Source: Parelaphostrongylus tenuis (Eukaryota > Nematoda > Chromadorea > Rhabditida > Metastrongylidae). Taken from it: a DNA stretch of 64,000 bases. Within the stretch, counting starts at the first letter, position 1; the number at the start of each line of letters is the position of its first letter. Shown here piece by piece: positions 59,901-64,000 of this stretch. The notes under the pieces are model-generated. The model ran no database searches and was not told where the DNA came from. It saw only the letters and a list, made by a program, of their open reading frames with translations. The translations under genes were made by a program, and so were the position numbers. Location: the NCBI GenBank assembly GCA_019055375.1, contig JAHQIW010000802.1, positions 1 to 64,000 on the forward strand. Reading direction: 5' to 3'.

Positions 59901-61262
59901 TGGATCATTAGCATCACATATATCACACTGTGGTATTCTGAACGTGCTCTGTACCATGTTATAGGATTCGTGAATATCTATAGACGGATTTATTGAATAG
60001 TTTATGCATTTTCAATTTTAACAAAGAGTTATAACAGCTATGACGGATTTGGGAGACGTAGAAAAGATGAAAGTCGTTCGCATTATGATGAAAACAAGAA
60101 ATGCTTTTTTCAGAATGACGTAGAGTTCACAATGAAAATTCAAAAAAATCTAAGTGAACTAATAAAGTTAAAGCGATGCAGATCGATGTTCCTCTTCTTC
60201 CTGATTTGAAGATGAAAGTCACTAGAATTACTCACGCGACGGTTGTGGTCTTCCTCAGCAGTACATGTTCGACGAGTTTACAATACTCCTCTCGCCGACG
60301 CTGTCCACAAGTCGCTGTGGCATTGATAAGTGAATTTGTAGCGAGATTGAAAATACTCGGAAAGAGACCTCGTTCTGAAAATCGACTCTTGTAAAAGACG
60401 GAAAAGGTTTGACAGTTGAGGAAGATCCAATGATATGCGAATAAAAGTTGTCTTTAAAAAAAGAAACTCCTTTTATCCTCTTTTTCTTCTATTTCTGTAT
60501 AATTTGTAATCATTTCTACTTACTGATTTCCTCCTCTAAATATGTCAATCCTAATTGATATTTAACAGAATATTACTCATAAAATATAAATAATTGCCCA
60601 CTGAAGATAAGGAAACATTCAATAAACCCGTTGCGAATTCTGCGTACACTTATGCGGTAGATACAGTAAGTAGAGCATTCTAAAACCATTTTTGAAGCCC
60701 CTTAACCCCTTTCTGAGCACTTTTCTCATTAAGTGGGGCAAATAATGGAACGGCAGATTCGACAAATCAAATAATCTGTTCGCCGTGTCAAATTGATTAT
60801 TGGTAACTGAATCAATACTGACTTCAACGCGGCTTGCGTCCTTGGCGTGACTGGTTAGTCCGATTGGGTTATCTCAGAAAAACTTTGTGTGTTCAACTTT
60901 TGTAATCTTTTTATTTGTTTCATTTCGAATACTCAAGGACACCCTTTTTGTCTCTTTTCTCATCCTTAGTGCAACTAATTCATGGTCGAATGCAAAATGA
61001 TAAAACTTGCTGCAAGATTCGGTGGGATTCACTTTAGAATCACTACTAGTTACCTAAATAATAAGTTACCGTTCATGAAAAAAGCTTCGCTAGAGTTATT
61101 TTGGCTGTAGATCTCTCATTTTTGGAAACAGTTAGAGATTCGCCTACCGCTTTCAGTGGTGATGAATTCCTGATAGGGATCGTAGTCCACTGACTGGCAA
61201 CTGATTAAGCCAACCACGAACGAGATGGCAGTCAGCCAATCCCATAACGTGGGCGGCCGCAT
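411..61262 (-). CDS. lam-3: Laminin alpha chain (alpha-1/2 type, lam-3-like), 73 exons, 3' end off the window
   Basis: Secreted basement-membrane subunit that pairs with beta and gamma chains through its coiled coil, polymerises through LN and binds cell receptors through its LG domains. Exons were joined by hand on the minus strand; apart from two one-base frameshifts (exons 30 and 65) the phases agree at all 72 junctions. The model gives about 2,965 codons up to mid-LG4, with the rest of LG4 and LG5 beyond position 1. Domain order is signal peptide, LN, LE1-4, L4, about ten LE, L4, LE, coiled coil, LG1-4. An LN domain followed by just four LE modules before L4 is the alpha-1/2 arrangement, hence lam-3 rather than epi-1. 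That orthology call rests on architecture only and should be checked by alignment. Exon coordinates are given in the domain entries that follow. Confidence 0.93.
1496..1745. mobile_element. F1 repeat, short copy with terminal inverted repeats
   Basis: About 250 bp. The left end (AATGTTTTAGCCTAAAAGAG, then GTTGGTACGCCAGGG) is the inverse of the right end (CCCTGGCGTACCAAC, then CTCGTTTAGGCTAAAACATT). The right arm carries a decayed hammerhead; the left-arm ribozyme is lost by internal deletion. Related copies are at 17779-18165 and 34210-34660. Confidence 0.7.
1638..1685 (+). ncRNA. Hammerhead ribozyme relic, family F1
   Basis: GGGTCA, CTGACGAG, stem II GGAGG/CCTCC, then GGAA where the core needs GAAA, then a self-complementary stem III (ACACCGGTGT), A and TGGCCC. 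Stem I pairs GGGUCA with UGGCCC. The A13-to-G change should abolish cleavage. The stem III palindrome differs from the other F1 copies (ACACGCGTGT) yet stays self-complementary. Confidence 0.7.
2737..2808. repeat. TA-rich microsatellite
   Basis: Imperfect TATATA tract in intron 71. A shorter TA run at 3052-3064 closes the next repeat. Confidence 0.85.
2809..3064. repeat. Unclassified interspersed repeat ending in a TTTATCC/TA tail
   Basis: A GC-richer 240-bp block between two TA runs, including GGTAAATTGGTACCAGACAA. A related stretch (GCAAATTAGTACCAGATTTG) occurs near 56750, so this looks like a dispersed element with a simple-sequence tail. No coding capacity seen. Confidence 0.4.
5225..5370. 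mobile_element. F3 repeat, right-arm copy
   Basis: One arm of the F3 element, ending near ACATTTCCTGAGACTAAAG, similar to the right arm of the copy at 23874-24075 (ACATTCTTTCAGACTGAAT). It contains an intact hammerhead. The opposite arm was not found next to it. Confidence 0.55.
5275..5321 (+). ncRNA. Type I hammerhead ribozyme, core intact, family F3
   Basis: Stem I pairs GUGGCU (5275-5280) with AGCCAC (5316-5321), six perfect pairs. The core is CUGAUGA at 5281-5287 and GAAA at 5304-5307. Stem II is GGCGG/CAGCC with a GCGAGA loop, one mismatch. Stem III is very short (ACG/UGU). The cleavage triplet is GUA, with predicted cleavage after A5315. All invariant bases (C3, U4, G5, A6, G8, A9, G12, A13, A14) are present. 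It lies in intron 69 on the antisense strand of laminin. Confidence 0.82.
5660..5985. repeat. Long TG/CA microsatellite
   Basis: About 330 bp of nearly pure TG on the plus strand, in intron 69. Long open frames on both strands here are Cys-Val or His-Thr repeats and are not genes. Confidence 0.97.
7790..8155 (+). mobile_element. RTE-type non-LTR retrotransposon, 3' fragment
   Basis: Encodes [18 protein letters not shown], then [16 protein letters not shown]; after frameshifts SDFFTK and [18 protein letters not shown] are readable. This is the conserved C-terminal tail of nematode RTE-like reverse transcriptases (GH-M-R, DNRWT, PRD-KR-GRPP-R). Frameshifted and 5'-truncated, so dead. It lies in intron 69, antisense to laminin. 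Confidence 0.75.
8160..8820 (-). pseudogene. Mariner transposase relic with D34D spacing
   Basis: Minus strand: [13 protein letters not shown] (Asp codon 8440-8442) and [15 protein letters not shown] (Asp codon 8335-8337) are in the same frame with exactly 34 residues between the two Asp, the mariner D,D34D spacing. A stop codon lies between them. [11 protein letters not shown] near 8190 matches the C-terminal mariner motif. A terminal TTGGGTTGTCCCATAA lies at 8799-8814; the opposite end was not found. Confidence 0.8.
9174..10990 (-). CDS. lam-3: Laminin exons 65-69: LG3 domain (one frameshift)
   Basis: Exons: 10878-10990 (frameshift), 10744-10797, 10191-10288, 9472-9569, 9174-9264. Exon 65 opens LAFGFRTKE in one frame and continues [18 protein letters not shown] in another, needing removal of one base at 10957-10965. 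Then come [57 protein letters not shown] with SQMYIGG, and [18 protein letters not shown]. Outside exon 65 the phases agree (0,2,1,2). Confidence 0.88.
11380..17769 (-). CDS. lam-3: Laminin exons 61-64: LG2 domain and link into LG3
   Basis: Exons: 17604-17769, 15145-15255, 12172-12351, 11380-11546. Exon 61 gives [20 protein letters not shown] and [20 protein letters not shown], exon 62 [20 protein letters not shown], and exon 63 [20 protein letters not shown] with [11 protein letters not shown], the closing disulfide region. Exon 64 ends LG2 at DPGC and starts LG3 with [20 protein letters not shown]. The intron between exons 62 and 63 holds the F4 ribozyme array and a long TATCAC-type repeat. 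The exon 61 acceptor lies next to an F1 repeat copy. Confidence 0.9.
12795..13215. repeat. Interrupted TCACTA / TATCAC repeat tract
   Basis: About 420 bp of degenerate ATC/TCACTATCA units in intron 62, next to the F4 array. The open frames inside it on both strands are low-complexity artefacts. Confidence 0.9.
13402..13449 (-). ncRNA. Hammerhead ribozyme relic, family F4
   Basis: Same layout as 13684-13731, but the core reads GUGAUGA (C3 changed to G) and stem II has one mismatch (GUCC/UGAC). C3 is invariant, so this copy should be inactive. Stem I GUGCUA/UAGCAC and the palindromic stem III are unchanged. Confidence 0.75.
13684..13731 (-). ncRNA. Type I hammerhead ribozyme, core intact, family F4
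   Basis: Minus strand: GUGCUA, CUGAUGA, stem II GUCC/GGAC with loop CAAUA, GAAA, a self-complementary stem III (AUAGGCGCCUAU), then A and UAGCAC. Stem I is six perfect pairs and the cleavage triplet is AUA. Every invariant position is present. Lies in intron 62 in the sense orientation of laminin. Confidence 0.9.
14003..14042 (+). ncRNA. Hammerhead ribozyme, 3'-truncated, family F4
   Basis: Stem I 5' strand, CTGATGAG, stem II GTCC/GGAC and GAAA are intact, but after TAGGCGC the sequence becomes TTTCC. The 3' strand of stem III, the cleavage site and the 3' strand of stem I are missing. It could only act on a substrate in trans. Confidence 0.75.
17803..17850 (+). ncRNA. Hammerhead ribozyme relic, family F1
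   Basis: CTGACGAG and stem II are present, but the core GAAA reads GAAC and stem III (AGGCGTGTG) no longer pairs well. Probably inactive. Confidence 0.65.
18069..18117 (+). ncRNA. Type I hammerhead ribozyme, core intact, family F1
   Basis: Stem I GGGUCA/UGGCCC (one G-U pair), core CUGACGA at 18075-18081 (position 7 may be any base) and GAAA. Stem II has one A-C mismatch with loop GCGAGA. Stem III is the palindrome ACACGCGUGU. Triplet GUA, predicted cleavage after A18111. Intron 60, antisense to laminin. Confidence 0.83.
18500..21272 (-). CDS. lam-3: Laminin exons 57-60: LG1 domain
   Basis: Exons: 21084-21272, 20643-20826, 18898-19049, 18500-18630. LG1 begins [17 protein letters not shown] directly after the coiled coil and continues with [33 protein letters not shown] and [13 protein letters not shown]. 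The closing strands are TGVP...[11 protein letters not shown] and [20 protein letters not shown] domains bind integrins, dystroglycan and heparan sulfate in other animals. Phases are 0,1,0,2. Confidence 0.92.
20160..20292 (+). repeat. tRNA-derived SINE-like repeat, copy 1
   Basis: Has an A-box-like TAGCGCAATGATTAG and a B-box-like GGTTCGACCCT at 20222-20232, the internal RNA polymerase III promoter pattern. The same block, including the CTCCCTT downstream, recurs at 55603-55732. Confidence 0.6.
22011..28710 (-). CDS. lam-3: Laminin exons 43-56: coiled-coil domains II and I
   Basis: Exons: 28576-28710, 28119-28219, 27677-27820, 26624-26754, 26458-26568, 26313-26400, 26158-26247, 25994-26088, 24898-25105, 24744-24846, 24541-24669, 24372-24490, 22225-22299, 22011-22166. 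About 560 residues of mostly heptad-like helix. It starts with [17 protein letters not shown] and [15 protein letters not shown], a signature of the LE-to-coiled-coil boundary in alpha chains. Later stretches such as [20 protein letters not shown] and [13 protein letters not shown], lysine- and glutamate-rich segments pair with the beta and gamma chains. The length fits a complete long-arm coil. Exons 47 and 48 were found only because the phase from exon 46 to exon 49 would otherwise clash. Confidence 0.9.
22300..23873. other. Part of intron 54, no recognised feature
   Basis: The 2 kb intron between exons 54 and 55 ends in an F3 element at 23874-24075. The rest shows only short open frames. 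The phases of exons 54 and 55 agree, so no exon is required here. Confidence 0.45.
23922..23968 (-). ncRNA. Hammerhead ribozyme relic, family F3 left arm
   Basis: Minus strand: GUGGCU, CUAAUGA (G5 changed to A), stem II GGCGG/CCGCC with loop GCGAUA, GAAA, UGUACGUA and AGUCAU. Stem II is perfect here but the G5 change should inactivate it. Confidence 0.7.
23983..24030 (+). ncRNA. Hammerhead ribozyme relic, family F3 right arm
   Basis: CTGATGAG at 23989-23996 followed by a decayed stem II, CAAA instead of GAAA, and TTACGTA then AGCCATTGAC. Stem I no longer pairs. Confidence 0.6.
27129..27171 (-). ncRNA. Hammerhead ribozyme, near-intact, family F2 left arm
   Basis: Minus strand: CUGACGAG and GAAA are intact and stem II is formed, but the U of the cleavage triplet is changed to C (GCA) and stem I is weak (UUGAA with UUGCAC). 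Probably slow or inactive. Confidence 0.65.
27382..27424 (+). ncRNA. Hammerhead ribozyme relic, family F2 right arm
   Basis: Stem I GUGCAA/UUGCAC is perfect and stem III is the palindrome ACACGUGU with a GUA triplet, but the core reads GAGA (A14 changed) and the first stem II pair is lost. Confidence 0.7.
28896..30103 (-). CDS. lam-3: Laminin exons 39-42: last LE modules before the coiled coil
   Basis: Exons: 29998-30103, 29770-29897, 29595-29678, 28896-29089. Modules read [49 protein letters not shown] and [20 protein letters not shown], then [13 protein letters not shown]. The array ends in VCTS, which splices to the CDQGC that opens domain II. Phases are 0,2,2,1. Confidence 0.94.
30492..34116 (-). 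CDS. lam-3: Laminin exons 33-38: second L4 (domain IV)
   Basis: Exons: 33996-34116, 33460-33576, 32980-33054, 32705-32779, 31556-31711, 30492-30637. The domain reads [80 protein letters not shown] and [20 protein letters not shown]. The split LE resumes with [20 protein letters not shown]. Two acceptors are AAG rather than CAG (exons 34 and 38), but phase and protein both require them. The exon 38 donor at CG/GTATAG was chosen because it restores the frame into exon 39. Confidence 0.92.
34259..34307 (-). ncRNA. Type I hammerhead ribozyme, core intact, family F1
   Basis: Minus strand: CUGACGA, stem II GGAAG/CCUCC (one mismatch), GAAA, stem III palindrome ACACGCGUGU, triplet GUA, then UGGCCC. 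Stem I has five pairs including one G-U. Sense orientation in laminin intron 32. Confidence 0.8.
34525..34573 (+). ncRNA. Hammerhead ribozyme relic, family F1 right arm
   Basis: Core reads UUGACGA and GAAG, so two invariant positions are changed. The base pair flanking the cleavage site has gone from A-U to G-C on both sides (GCACGCGUGC), keeping the stem but destroying the NUH triplet. Confidence 0.68.
34736..34805 (+). repeat. tRNA-like sequence
   Basis: Starts GCGTCGGTAGTGCAATTGC (A-box-like) and ends GGGGGCGATTCCCGTCTGACG (B-box and T-stem-like), about 70 nt. Similar in layout to the tRNA-like units at 44986-45477. Probably a tRNA-derived repeat rather than a working tRNA; no clear anticodon arm. 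Confidence 0.4.
35168..47936 (-). CDS. lam-3: Laminin exons 20-32: central LE array up to the second L4
   Basis: Exons: 47814-47936, 47643-47706, 47422-47501, 44425-44513, 42178-42337, 40880-41035, 39155-39277, 38974-39069, 38444-38551, 37686-37830, 37161-37359 (frameshift), 35381-35551, 35168-35268. About ten LE modules follow each other, for example [76 protein letters not shown] and [14 protein letters not shown]. Exon 32 ends with the half module [10 protein letters not shown] that opens the second L4. Introns 28 and 29 have GC donors. Exon 30 lacks one base near 37317-37324. All other phases agree. Confidence 0.92.
35954..36210 (+). mobile_element. F4 ribozyme element, solo insertion with 14-bp target duplication
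   Basis: A 257-bp F4 unit from GTCGACTGCCGGTCACC to CGGTCGATAGCAGA. It is flanked by the direct repeat GACAATTGTCAATT at 35940-35953 and 36211-36224. A 14-bp duplication of this kind points to insertion of a reverse-transcribed RNA. No coding capacity. Confidence 0.8.
36080..36127 (+). ncRNA. Type I hammerhead ribozyme, core intact, family F4
   Basis: Stem I GUGCUA (36080-36085) with UAGCAC (36122-36127), six perfect pairs. Core CUGAUGA at 36086-36092 and GAAA at 36106-36109. Stem II GUCC/GGAC, loop CAAUA. Stem III is AUAGG/CCUAU around CG, self-complementary as a 12-mer. Triplet AUA, predicted cleavage after A36121. Intron 30, antisense to laminin. Confidence 0.9.
37684..37685 (-). other. 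lam-3: Non-canonical GC 5' splice site, intron 29
   Basis: Exon 29 ends GGCTGCAAAG and is followed by GCATGT. Joining at phase 1 to TTCCAG/AATGTC (exon start 37359) gives [15 protein letters not shown], the expected start of the next LE module. This is the second GC donor in a row. Confidence 0.75.
38442..38443 (-). other. lam-3: Non-canonical GC 5' splice site, intron 28
   Basis: Exon 28 ends TGCCAG and is followed by GCAAGC. The matching acceptor is AACAG at 37831. Joining here gives [13 protein letters not shown], correct LE spacing. CAG/GCAAG is the strongest form of the known GC-AG class, and no GT donor nearby keeps the frame. Confidence 0.8.
41036..42177. other. Intron 24, no recognised feature
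   Basis: About 1.1 kb between exons 24 and 25. AT-rich, with no open frame of note and no repeat that I could match to another part of the window. Confidence 0.5.
42403..42967 (+). mobile_element. Rearranged mariner deletion derivative
   Basis: Left end TTAGGTCGTTCTATAAGTCT and right end AAACTCATGGAACGACTTTTT are inverted copies of the mariner-type terminus. Inside, the plus strand encodes [20 protein letters not shown] and [13 protein letters not shown], the N-terminal helix-turn-helix of mariner transposases. Directly after it, part of the same N-terminal region repeats in inverse orientation (42719-42790). The catalytic part is absent. Confidence 0.75.
44986..45058 (-). repeat. tRNA-like unit with A and B boxes
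   Basis: Minus strand: starts GCGTTGGTAGTGCACCGG and ends GGGTTCGAATTCCAGCTGACGC; GCGT and ACGC can pair as an acceptor end. The B box GGTTCGAATTC is close to consensus. No convincing anticodon arm, and the copies differ from one another, so it is likely a SINE or tRNA pseudogene. Confidence 0.5.
45302..45374 (-). repeat. tRNA-like unit, second copy
   Basis: Minus strand: GGCGTCGGTAGTGCAACGG to GGGTTCGAATACCAGCTGGCGC, the same layout as 44986-45058 with scattered differences. Confidence 0.5.
45405..45477 (+). repeat. tRNA-like unit, inverted third copy
   Basis: Plus strand: ends GGTCTGGGTTTGAATCCCAG then CTGACGC. The 5' part is damaged (GCGTTATTAGAACGGTTCAG). Confidence 0.45.
45535..47421. 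other. Part of intron 22, no recognised feature
   Basis: About 1.9 kb between the tRNA-like inverted element and exon 22. Only short open frames and no match to the repeat families found elsewhere in the window. Confidence 0.45.
48494..48540 (-). ncRNA. Type I hammerhead ribozyme, core intact but weak stem I, family F3
   Basis: Minus strand: GCAAUA, CUGAUGA, stem II GGCGU/GCGUC with loop GCGAGA (two G-U pairs), GAAA, short stem III (AUG/CGU), triplet GUA, UAUCAC. Stem I has only three contiguous pairs, so activity is uncertain. Sense orientation in laminin intron 19. Confidence 0.7.
48827..48882 (+). ncRNA. Hammerhead ribozyme relic, family F3 right arm
   Basis: GTGTGGTTCTTACAGGGCAG then ACGAAACC and GCGCATGTGAGCCAGTGAC aligns with the intact F3 copy at 5275-5321, but the CTGATGA core is destroyed. 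Confidence 0.5.
49308..52531 (-). CDS. lam-3: Laminin exons 15-19: first L4 (domain IV) and second half of LE5
   Basis: Exons: 52373-52531, 50916-51008, 50297-50376, 50052-50180, 49308-49467. L4 is a globular module inserted inside one LE repeat. It reads [54 protein letters not shown] and [14 protein letters not shown], and the interrupted LE resumes with [14 protein letters not shown] in exon 19. Phases are 0,0,2,2,0. The introns on either side hold an F2 element and, in intron 19, an F3 element. Confidence 0.93.
51532..51574 (-). ncRNA. Type I hammerhead ribozyme, core intact, family F2 left arm
   Basis: Minus strand: GCCCAA, CUGACGA, stem II GGCU/GGCC with loop GUCA, GAAA, stem III palindrome ACACGUGU, triplet GUA, then UUGGAC. 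Stem I has five pairs out of six. Predicted cleavage between positions 51538 and 51537. Sense orientation in laminin intron 15. Confidence 0.85.
51973..52016 (+). ncRNA. Hammerhead ribozyme relic, family F2 right arm
   Basis: Stem I GCCCAA/UUGGGC is perfect and CTGATGAG is intact, but GAAA has become CAAG, changing G12. Probably inactive. Confidence 0.7.
52797..56535 (-). CDS. lam-3: Laminin exons 9-14: LE modules 1-4 and first half of split LE5
   Basis: Exons: 56418-56535, 55022-55140, 54690-54763, 54522-54612, 53889-54034, 52797-52950. The cysteine spacing is that of laminin EGF-like modules: [16 protein letters not shown] in LE1, [20 protein letters not shown] in LE2, [20 protein letters not shown] in LE3 and [18 protein letters not shown] in LE4. 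The half module [10 protein letters not shown] then leads into the first L4 domain. Only four complete LE modules precede L4, which is the main reason for calling the chain alpha-1/2-like. The intron between exons 11 and 12 is only 77 nt. These disulfide-bonded rods form the short arm of the cross-shaped trimer. Confidence 0.94.
53569..53795. mobile_element. F2 element, internally deleted
   Basis: Outer ends CATTATTATTTGAG and CTCAAATAATAATG are perfect inverted repeats. The right arm (CAGACCACATGACATGTTGG) matches other F2 copies and carries a ribozyme; the left-arm ribozyme is gone. Intron 13. Confidence 0.7.
53702..53744 (+). ncRNA. Type I hammerhead ribozyme, core intact, family F2
   Basis: Stem I GCCCGG/UCGGGC (one G-U), core CUGAUGA at 53708-53714, stem II GUCU/GGAC with a GUAA tetraloop, GAAA at 53727-53730, triplet UUC, predicted cleavage after C53738. 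Stem III has one mismatch (ACAC/GUUU), apparently from a G-to-U change in the usual palindrome. Antisense to laminin. Confidence 0.75.
55603..55732 (+). repeat. tRNA-derived SINE-like repeat, copy 2
   Basis: GGTAGCGCAACGATTAGTGA (A-box region) and GGCTCGATCCC (B-box region, 55664-55674), followed by CTCCCTTGAAATCATTGAAC. Same order and spacing as copy 1 at 20160. Confidence 0.6.
57484..61262 (-). CDS. lam-3: Laminin exons 1-8: signal peptide and LN domain
   Basis: Exons: 61148-61262, 60236-60374, 59857-59937, 59641-59713, 58529-58720, 57830-57940, 57656-57771, 57484-57574. Exon 1 encodes a start Met and a hydrophobic leader ([20 protein letters not shown]), with likely cleavage near the following SCQS. 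Exon 2 gives [20 protein letters not shown] and [10 protein letters not shown], the opening signature of LN domains. Exons 3-4 give PQCDICDAN and RWWQSPSL, and exon 5 [20 protein letters not shown] then [17 protein letters not shown]. Exon 6 gives [20 protein letters not shown]. Exon 8 ends the domain with [20 protein letters not shown] and begins LE1. LN mediates polymerisation of the laminin network. All phases agree (1,2,2,0,0,0,2,0). Confidence 0.95.
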
Positions 61263-61281
61263 TTGTCACCTCTAGTGACTG

Positions 61282-61284
61282 CTA
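61282..61284 (-). promoter_or_regulatory. Probable trans-splice (spliced leader) acceptor of the laminin gene
   Basis: On the minus strand the sequence reads TTTGATTTTTAG and then CAGTCACTAGAGGTGACAA directly before the ATG at 61262, leaving a 19-nt leader. Nematode mRNAs commonly receive a 22-nt spliced leader at such U-rich AG sites close to the start codon. A cis-spliced 5' UTR intron would look the same, so an upstream non-coding exon is not excluded. Confidence 0.55.
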
Positions 61285-64000
61285 AAAATCAAATATCAGT
61301 GATTTAGTGGTAAAGTTTAACTGAAAAAAAACACAGAACATCAAAGAAGGAACGTGTTCGAATAGACTTTACTTTGAACAAGAATCAAGTACGACACTGA
61401 CAATGGATTGAAATCATAATATGAGTGATGAAGAAGCTGAAGAAGCCCATAGAGGATAAATCGGGACGTGGAGGTGCATGTTACTTCAAAATGAATGCAA
61501 AAATGAGATGATGCTATTTGATTTGAGATGTTCGAAAGTCACAAAATCGTATTGGCTTTTTTTCCAATGAGCAGCCGCCTATCATCCCTATTGACTCCTT
61601 CGTTACCATCTAAATCAGATGATGAATTAAAAGAGATGAATAGACGTTCAAACTAAACAGAAGTTAGAAGAAATATATCGGTACTCCCCACAAAAATCCC
61701 TTCAGCTTTGAGTCTACGATTTTATTCGCAGAAATAGTAAAATACAAGTAGGCCGCTATAGAAACAGTTGACGAGATTTTGAATCTGATAGCGGACTGGT
61801 GTGTCGTAACAGTGATATGGCGCGTTGATTGTCAACGACGACGCTACGAGAAAACTGTGTCTCGTACTTAGCGGAGGTGTGTCTCCACTGGTACGAGGAT
61901 GCTTAAGAGAGGTAGTGAGCAAACACGCAAAGAGCTAGAGGAGGTGGATAAGATGAAAAGAAAAGCAACGATAACAAAGAAATGCGAAAAATGTACATAG
62001 GATATGTAGCAGTTCACTTAGATAGATAGTGGAAAGATTTATGTGTAGACAATGCTATTTGCTCGAATTGTATGCCATTCAAGTAAAAGCTCCGATGCAG
62101 AAATGGGATGAGGTGAATCATCGATATTCAAAAAACTGAGAAATGAAAAACCTTGTAACTCAGAGTCACTCTTAAAACTTACGTCAGAATGGTATATCTT
62201 CTTCATAAAGCGATAGCTAGTGTGTCGGCAATCTCGTCTTTCTCAGTCCCGAGGCATACTGTACCAAACATACCTGATTAATCAGTTAACATCTCTTAAA
62301 CCTATAAAATCAATCCAAATCCTACACCAATCAAGGAACCGCTAAGATCAGCTTCTTAATTCCTTGACTTTTGCGATTCACTATGAAAAAGAAGTTCTTA
62401 TCTAAAACATCTATGGTCCATTTAATCATAGATCGATTCGAGTGGGAATGAATTAGGTCTATTTATCGGTCGCTCACCAATCCCAACTGATCGGCATATC
62501 GTTCGACGAACACGTGGGGGGCAATGCTTTTCGTATGTTGACCTTTAATTACCACTTTTGGCTAGCGAGCACCCATAGGTCGTTTGTCAGGATCTCAGAA
62601 TAGAATTGGGAAAAATCGTTGACACCGGCCAGACAGCACCTATCATGCAATATCATCAGCCGAAAATAGTAAGGAATAATCTCCGATTAGAAGTTTTTAT
62701 ATCAACTCCGTGTTAATTCAGTTATGTAGCGATTGATCATCATACAAATCCTAACTGGCTTATTTTATAGGTTTAGCTCAACGCAGATGCACAATGTAAT
62801 CCAAAGGTGTAAATTAGTTCCATACGTCAGCGACAGAGAACGAAAGGAGCCCATTATTTCCCGAATACATCAGCGTCACATGGCAAAGACACGATCAAAT
62901 CTGTTCCACATTTGATTTCTCCGATCGGTCATCACCTGTGGATGCTTCGTTAACTATCACAGATATTTCAGTTTCCCTAGGTCCGTGGGACTCTTGTGTA
63001 TTTATGATTCATGTAATTTACAATCAAAGGACATTTCTAACGGTTTTATTGAAATTCTCATTTCTTAATTCATTCAATTCTTTCAAAAACAACATTCTTA
63101 ATGTACTGAGAAAAACATCGATAATGAGATCTTCTGTGGAGATTTTTTTCTCGAAATTTATTACAAGTTTGAAAGAGACAAACCCGCAGCAAACATATTT
63201 AGCTATCGTTATTCTTGAAAGTACGCCAGCGTGCAAATATTCCAAATGTATTCATTGAAGAACGATGAGTCGGACGTGTCTATCGCACAGCTCAGCATCG
63301 TAGGAACGTGAATTGAATCAATACAAAAAATAATCGAGAACTGATTAAAGTTGGTAGTAAAAGGCCATTTCGGTATCATCGCCAGTTCTCGCCTCTCCTT
63401 TGATCCTTGATTATCAAATCTATAGAACTTATGATGAAATATGATTAGTTAAGCACACTAGTTAACCGAAAATGCGGAGTCCAGATAAAGATGAGTTACA
63501 CTCAAGCTTTAATAGAACCGCTCAGAAGAATATATCTCAAAAACCACCTGTCGCAGTGGAAGCTTCTTCTTAGAAAAGATGGTCGTCCTCTTATAATGCT
63601 TCTTCAGTGCAGTAATTCCAGCAAAAATTGATACAAATTCTTCTAATTTATATATTGTTTTAGGTAAAAGTATTATCTGCTAGAAAGAAATAGCCGTTAT
63701 GTGGTTACAGAAGGCCTGCTTTATAAGCCAACTGAATGGGGCTGGACGTAACAGGAGAACAAAAGCGTCTAAAGATGTAGCAAACACTTAGTATCAGTTA
63801 TACCAAGCGCCAATTGGTTAGTGCCAAACTTGAGTGTTACAAGAATAACCTTTACTCGCAGCAATCAAAAATGTCGCAGACTATATTCTCTCCAAAAAAA
63901 CGAACATCATCGTAATTCCTGTGTTAATCCAATAGTATTGGCTATAAAATACCTGTAGGTATCAAGTTTTCTCAGAAGTTTTGGCACTAAAACAATAAAC
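61285..64000. other. Region upstream of the laminin gene, nothing recognised
   Basis: Contains only short open frames (at most 106 codons at 62938-63258, without a recognisable domain). The laminin promoter should lie here, but I see no element that I can name. Confidence 0.5.

Noticed and set aside
61722..63258. Open frames of 60-106 codons upstream of the laminin gene
   Set aside because: No splice-linked partners, no recognisable domain, and lengths expected by chance.

Overview
This 64 kb window is nuclear DNA of a nematode, most likely a strongylid of the hookworm type. The basis is an AT-rich sequence, many short exons with TTTCAG-type 3' splice sites, a probable spliced-leader acceptor just upstream of the start codon, and relics of mariner and RTE elements.

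One gene fills almost the whole window. It is a laminin alpha chain on the minus strand, running from a start codon at 61262 down to the left edge, where it is cut off inside LG4. I could place 73 coding exons, about 2,965 codons, and all but two of them keep the reading frame across every junction. In order the protein has a signal peptide, LN domain, four LE modules, an L4 domain, a long LE array, a second L4, terminal LE modules, a coiled coil of about 560 residues, then LG1, LG2, LG3 and part of LG4. LN followed by only four LE modules and then L4 is the alpha-1/2 layout, so I favour the lam-3 (alpha A) orthologue over epi-1. Exons 30 and 65 each carry an apparent one-base frameshift, and introns 28 and 29 both use GC donors.

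The introns hold the surprise. Nineteen hammerhead self-cleaving ribozymes or their relics lie in four dispersed repeat families, here called F1 to F4. Eight keep the whole catalytic core. They are type I hammerheads with a very short, self-complementary stem III, the kind seen in retrotransposed satellites and Penelope-like elements. F1, F2 and F3 are elements with terminal inverted repeats that carry a ribozyme in each arm, pointing outward. F4 is a unit of about 257-282 bp. It occurs once as a solo insertion in a mariner element with a 14-bp target duplication, and once as a head-to-tail pair plus an inverted third copy. Four core-intact ribozymes lie in the sense orientation of the laminin pre-mRNA.

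Other content is three mariner relics, an RTE 3' end, tRNA-derived SINE-like repeats, a TG tract of about 330 bp and an interrupted TATCAC-type repeat. I saw no second protein-coding gene; 61285-64000, upstream of the laminin start, shows nothing recognisable.
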